NCBI RefSeq assembly: GCF_001676725.1 | Contig: NZ_CP016172.1 | Coordinates: 2,914,001 to 2,978,000 of the forward strand | DNA length: 64,000 bases | Direction: 5' to 3' | DNA from: Bordetella flabilis | Lineage (GTDB): Bacteria; Pseudomonadota; Gammaproteobacteria; Burkholderiales; Burkholderiaceae_B | Program-made: the position numbers and the translations under genes | The notes under the pieces: model-generated | Seen by the model: only the letters and a program-made list of their open reading frames with translations | What the model was told of the DNA's origin: nothing | Database searches by the model: none | In this document: positions 61,485-64,000 of the stretch, piece by piece | How the letters are laid out: every line of letters starts with the position of its first letter | Position numbering within the stretch: position 1 is the first letter of the stretch

Positions 61485-63022
61485 GCGGCTTGCACCATCC
61501 TGGACACGGCGATCTCCCGCAAATCGCGTTTCAGCACCTTGCCGACGCCGCTGCGCGGCAGCGTCTCGACGAAGAAGACGTGCTTGGGCTTCTTGTAGCT
61601 GGCGATTCTTTCCCGCGCATGGGCCTGGACCGCCTCCGCGCTGAGCGTCGCGCCCGGGCGCAATTCGATGAAGGCGGCCACGGCCTCGCCGTAGATCGGA
61701 TCCGGCACGCCGACCACGGCCACATCGGCCACGCCGGGATGTTCGGCCAGCGCCTGCTCGACCTCTTTGGTGTAGATGTTGAAGCCGCCGCTCAGCACCA
61801 TATCCTTCTTGCGATCGACGATATACAGATAGCCGTCGCTGTCGAAGCGGCCCATGTCGCCGGTATGCACCCAGCCGTCGACGATGGTTTCCGCCGTGGC
61901 CTCCGGGCGTCCGAAGTAGCCTCGCATGGTCGTGAAGCGCCCGGCTTCGCCGGCGCGGACCAGTATCTCGCCGACGTCATCGACGGACACCTGCTGTCCG
62001 CGCTCGTCGACCAGCTTGACCTCCACGCCGGGCGTCACGCGTCCCACCGACGCGGGATGGGTGAACTGTTCCTCGTGATTGAGGACGGTGACCGATCCGA
62101 CCTCGGTCATGGCGAAGAAGGAATGCAGCCGCGCGTGGGGCAGCTTTTCGATCATCCGGCGCTTGAGTTCGATCGGAAACGCCTCGCCCGTGACAATGAT
62201 GTGGCGCAGGCTGGCGCAGCGCGATGCCTGCTCTTCCAGGACCGGCATCAACATGCGGGCGACCGTGGGCACCATGCCCGCGGCCGTGACACGTTCGCGT
62301 TCGATGGTGTCGACGGCCTGCTGCGCATCGAAACGTTCCATCACGACGAGCGTCGCGCCCAGGCCCATGGAGTTCATCAACCGCGCCAGGCCGGTGCGGT
62401 GCGCCAGCGGCGTCGTGACGAGGAACACGTCCTCTGCCGTAATGCCCCATTCCACCGCATTGACGAAGGCGTTGCCGATTACGAAATTCGCATGCGTGAG
62501 GATCGCGCCCTTGGGCTGGCCCGTCGTGCCCGAGGTATATAGGATCATGGCGTCGTCCGGATGCAGCGGTGCATCGGGCAGGCGTTCGTCGGAGGGCCGC
62601 ATCAGCGTGGCCAGGGCTTCCGCGTCGTGGGCCGCGCCGCCCACGACGACGCGCCGCATGCCCTTGAACTCGTCGCCGACGGCATCGAGGCCGGGCGCGT
62701 CGCTGGCATGGAAGACGAGCATCCGCGCCTGGCTGTCCTGCGCGAAATAAGCCAGCTCGCGAGGCGTGTTGCGCGTGTTCACCGGAATGGCCAGCGCCCC
62801 CAGCCAGAAGGCCGCGTACAGGACCTGGGCGATCTCGACACAGTTGGGCAGGTAAACCACCACGCGGTCGCCCGGCCCTACCCCCGAGCGCCGCATGCCC
62901 GCGGCCAGCGACCGCGAGGTGGCAAGCAGTTCGGCGTAAGTCAGGGACCGGCTGCCGCATTTCACCGCCGTCTTCGTGGGAAAGCGCAGCGCATGCGCTG
63001 CCAGGAATTGTTCGAGCCGCAT
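61481..63022 (-). CDS. Acyl-CoA ligase (ANL superfamily)
   Basis: 513 residues from ATG 63022; the frame continues upstream without support. P-loop ILYTSGTTGQPKGAILTHAN, A5-like FFAMTEVGS, A8 hinge DGYLYIVDRKKDMVLSGGFN and the terminal catalytic lysine in RSGVGKVLKRDLRE are present. It forms a CoA thioester from a carboxylic acid with ATP. It is followed by two acyl-CoA dehydrogenase genes and preceded by DUF35 and thiolase genes, so it provides the activated substrate for this beta-oxidation-like route. Confidence 0.92.
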   Translation of the reverse strand: MRLEQFLAAHALRFPTKTAVKCGSRSLTYAELLATSRSLAAGMRRSGVGPGDRVVVYLPNCVEIAQVLYAAFWLGALAIPVNTRNTPRELAYFAQDSQARMLVFHASDAPGLDAVGDEFKGMRRVVVGGAAHDAEALATLMRPSDERLPDAPLHPDDAMILYTSGTTGQPKGAILTHANFVIGNAFVNAVEWGITAEDVFLVTTPLAHRTGLARLMNSMGLGATLVVMERFDAQQAVDTIERERVTAAGMVPTVARMLMPVLEEQASRCASLRHIIVTGEAFPIELKRRMIEKLPHARLHSFFAMTEVGSVTVLNHEEQFTHPASVGRVTPGVEVKLVDERGQQVSVDDVGEILVRAGEAGRFTTMRGYFGRPEATAETIVDGWVHTGDMGRFDSDGYLYIVDRKKDMVLSGGFNIYTKEVEQALAEHPGVADVAVVGVPDPIYGEAVAAFIELRPGATLSAEAVQAHARERIASYKKPKHVFFVETLPRSGVGKVLKRDLREIAVSRMVQAA

Positions 63023-63030
63023 AGGTTGCC

Positions 63031-63468
63031 TTATTCCAATTCGAACGCCGGATAGGGATGCTCGGGCGCCAGGTGGTCCACGGCCAGCCTGACACGCTTG
63101 CCCACCGCCAGCTCGGCCGGCTCGCAATTCAGGATATTGGCGATGATGCGCACGCCTTCGTCCAGCTCCACGGTCGCGACGCACAAGGGGATGCGTCCCT
63201 CCACGCCCGGTCCCGGGATGCGTACCACCGTGGCGGCATAGATGACGCCCTTGCCCGAGACCTCGCGCCATTCCAGGGCGCGCCGGCCCGTATAGCTGCT
63301 GACCGGCTTCGGATAGTGCTGGAAACGCCCGGCGACGGTGCAGTATTGCAGCACCAGCTTGCCTTGCGCGATGCCGTCCCAGAACGGCCGGGTGTCCACG
63401 TAGACGCCCTGTTTGGGTATGGGACGGGCGGACGAGCTCGCCGCTATCTTGTCGTTCATGGTGTTCAC
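63031..63468 (-). CDS. DUF35 OB-fold protein with degraded zinc ribbon
   Basis: 145 residues from GTG 63468, whose first bases overlap the thiolase stop by 4 bp (GTGA); ATG 63459 is an alternative. The region FWDGIAQGKLVLQYCTVAGR followed by FQHYPKPVSSYTGRR is the place where DUF35 proteins bind zinc through four cysteines. Only C43 remains: the usual CxxC is C-T-V-A and the second pair is S-S-Y-T. The OB-fold that follows (GKGVIYAATVVRIPGPGVEG, LCVATVELDEGVRIIANI) is intact. DUF35 partners form complexes with thiolases, as the gene overlap with the thiolase suggests. Confidence 0.88.
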   Translation of the reverse strand: MNTMNDKIAASSSARPIPKQGVYVDTRPFWDGIAQGKLVLQYCTVAGRFQHYPKPVSSYTGRRALEWREVSGKGVIYAATVVRIPGPGVEGRIPLCVATVELDEGVRIIANILNCEPAELAVGKRVRLAVDHLAPEHPYPAFELE

Positions 63469-64000
63469 GCCTCCAGGACCATGGCCGAACTGGTGCCCCA
63501 GTTGCGGCCGTAGGGAATCACGCCGATGCCGGTGACCAATGCGTTGCGCGCATCCTTCACCTGGCGGCTGCCGCCTTCGCCGAACATCTGGCGCACGGCC
63601 TCGGCCAGGTTCAAACCACCGCTGGCCAGGCCCGGCTGGCCGGCGGAGATCTGGCCTCCGCCCGTATTCAAGGGCAGATCGCCGTCGAAGGACAGGTCGG
63701 TGCGCAAGGTATAGGCAGCGCCCTCCCCGCGTTCGCAGAAGCCGAAGGCCTCGAACTGCATCATGACGGCGATGGTGAAGTCGTCGTACGGTTGGAACAT
63801 GCGCACGTCCTTCGGGGCCAGCTCCGCCTTGCGTAACACCTCGGGCCCGATCTTGCTGAATCCCGTATGGGTGATGTCGGCCAGCGGGTCGGCGCCGTTG
63901 AAGTTGGTGACTTCGCCGTACGCCACCGGATAAACCATGTTCTTCAATCCCAGCCGCCTGGCGTTCGCCTCGCTGGTCACGATGAACGCGTTCGCGCCGT
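63465..64000 (-). CDS. Thiolase-family protein, C-terminal part (cut by window end)
   Basis: The frame is open to the right window edge, so only the last 178 or so residues are seen. They include DVRMFQPYDDFTIAVMMQFE, LPLNTGGGQISAGQPGLASGG, LAEAVRQMFGEGGSRQV and the end WGTSSAMVLEA, typical of SCP-2/thiolase-like proteins that work with DUF35 partners. The usual GHPxGATG near the active site reads GQPGLASGG. The nucleophilic cysteine is outside the window. It is cotranscribed and overlapping with the DUF35 gene and should cleave or form a 3-ketoacyl-CoA. Confidence 0.87.
   Translation of the reverse strand, partial: GANAFIVTSEANARRLGLKNMVYPVAYGEVTNFNGADPLADITHTGFSKIGPEVLRKAELAPKDVRMFQPYDDFTIAVMMQFEAFGFCERGEGAAYTLRTDLSFDGDLPLNTGGGQISAGQPGLASGGLNLAEAVRQMFGEGGSRQVKDARNALVTGIGVIPYGRNWGTSSAMVLEA

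Noticed and set aside
1..64000. CRISPR arrays, tRNA or rRNA genes
   Set aside because: I saw no regularly spaced repeats of suitable length and no tRNA-like cloverleaf or rRNA-like conserved stretch; a covariance search would be decisive.

Overview
The window is high-G+C DNA packed with periplasmic solute receptors, LysR/IclR/GntR/AraC regulators and small catabolic operons. Seven Bug-type (TctC) receptors, together with the general gene style, point to a betaproteobacterium of the Burkholderiales, most likely Alcaligenaceae (Bordetella/Achromobacter-like). This is inferred from gene content; there is no rRNA or marker gene in the window. I saw no tRNA, rRNA or CRISPR array and no intact mobile element, only an IS66 transposase remnant at 5.9-6.3 kb beside two orphan genes.

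Layout. 0.1-5.75 kb (+): four-domain rhodanese, iron-type alcohol dehydrogenase, enolase-superfamily enzyme and glutathione reductase behind a perfect 25-bp dyad. 5.75-7.2 kb: IS66 scar and two poorly known genes. 7.5-9.9 kb (+): LysR regulator, then an ArsR regulator and a quinone oxidoreductase that share the same palindromic operator. 9.9-18.8 kb: choline-sulfatase with a Bug receptor; an esterase, IclR regulator, SDR and Baeyer-Villiger monooxygenase, with another Bug gene divergent. 18.9-25.4 kb (-): TauD-like dioxygenase, amino-acid ABC transporter, HutC-type repressor and histidine ammonia-lyase, with HutC-type operators at both ends. 25.6-29.4 kb: DapA-family lyase, Bug and SDR divergent from a LysR gene. 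29.6-40.8 kb: a DUF1254 protein; then AraC, Bug, a thiamine-diphosphate enzyme, TRAP transporter, NIPSNAP protein and SDR on the minus strand, with an SDR divergent. 40.8-47.3 kb: ectoine-type ABC transporter, DoeB-like deacylase and C-S-lyase-like PLP enzyme with a divergent LysR gene. 47.4-55.5 kb: Bug divergent from a TauD-family dioxygenase; cytosine-deaminase-like amidohydrolase; a predicted lipoprotein with a methyltransferase fold; LysR divergent from Bug plus gamma-glutamyltransferase. 55.7-58.1 kb: VOC pseudogene, RhtA-like exporter, ketopantoate reductase. 58.2-64 kb (-): thiolase (cut by the window edge), DUF35 protein, acyl-CoA ligase, two acyl-CoA dehydrogenases and Bug.

How it works together. 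The theme is scavenging: each module pairs a receptor or transporter with one to five enzymes and usually a local regulator. Not one of the seven Bug receptors has TctA/TctB membrane genes nearby, so they must share distant permeases or act as sensors. The least conventional modules are the histidine ammonia-lyase operon that lacks the rest of the hut pathway, the ABC/DoeB-like/C-S-lyase operon, and the operon that holds both a Bug and a TRAP receptor. Substrates given below are inferences.
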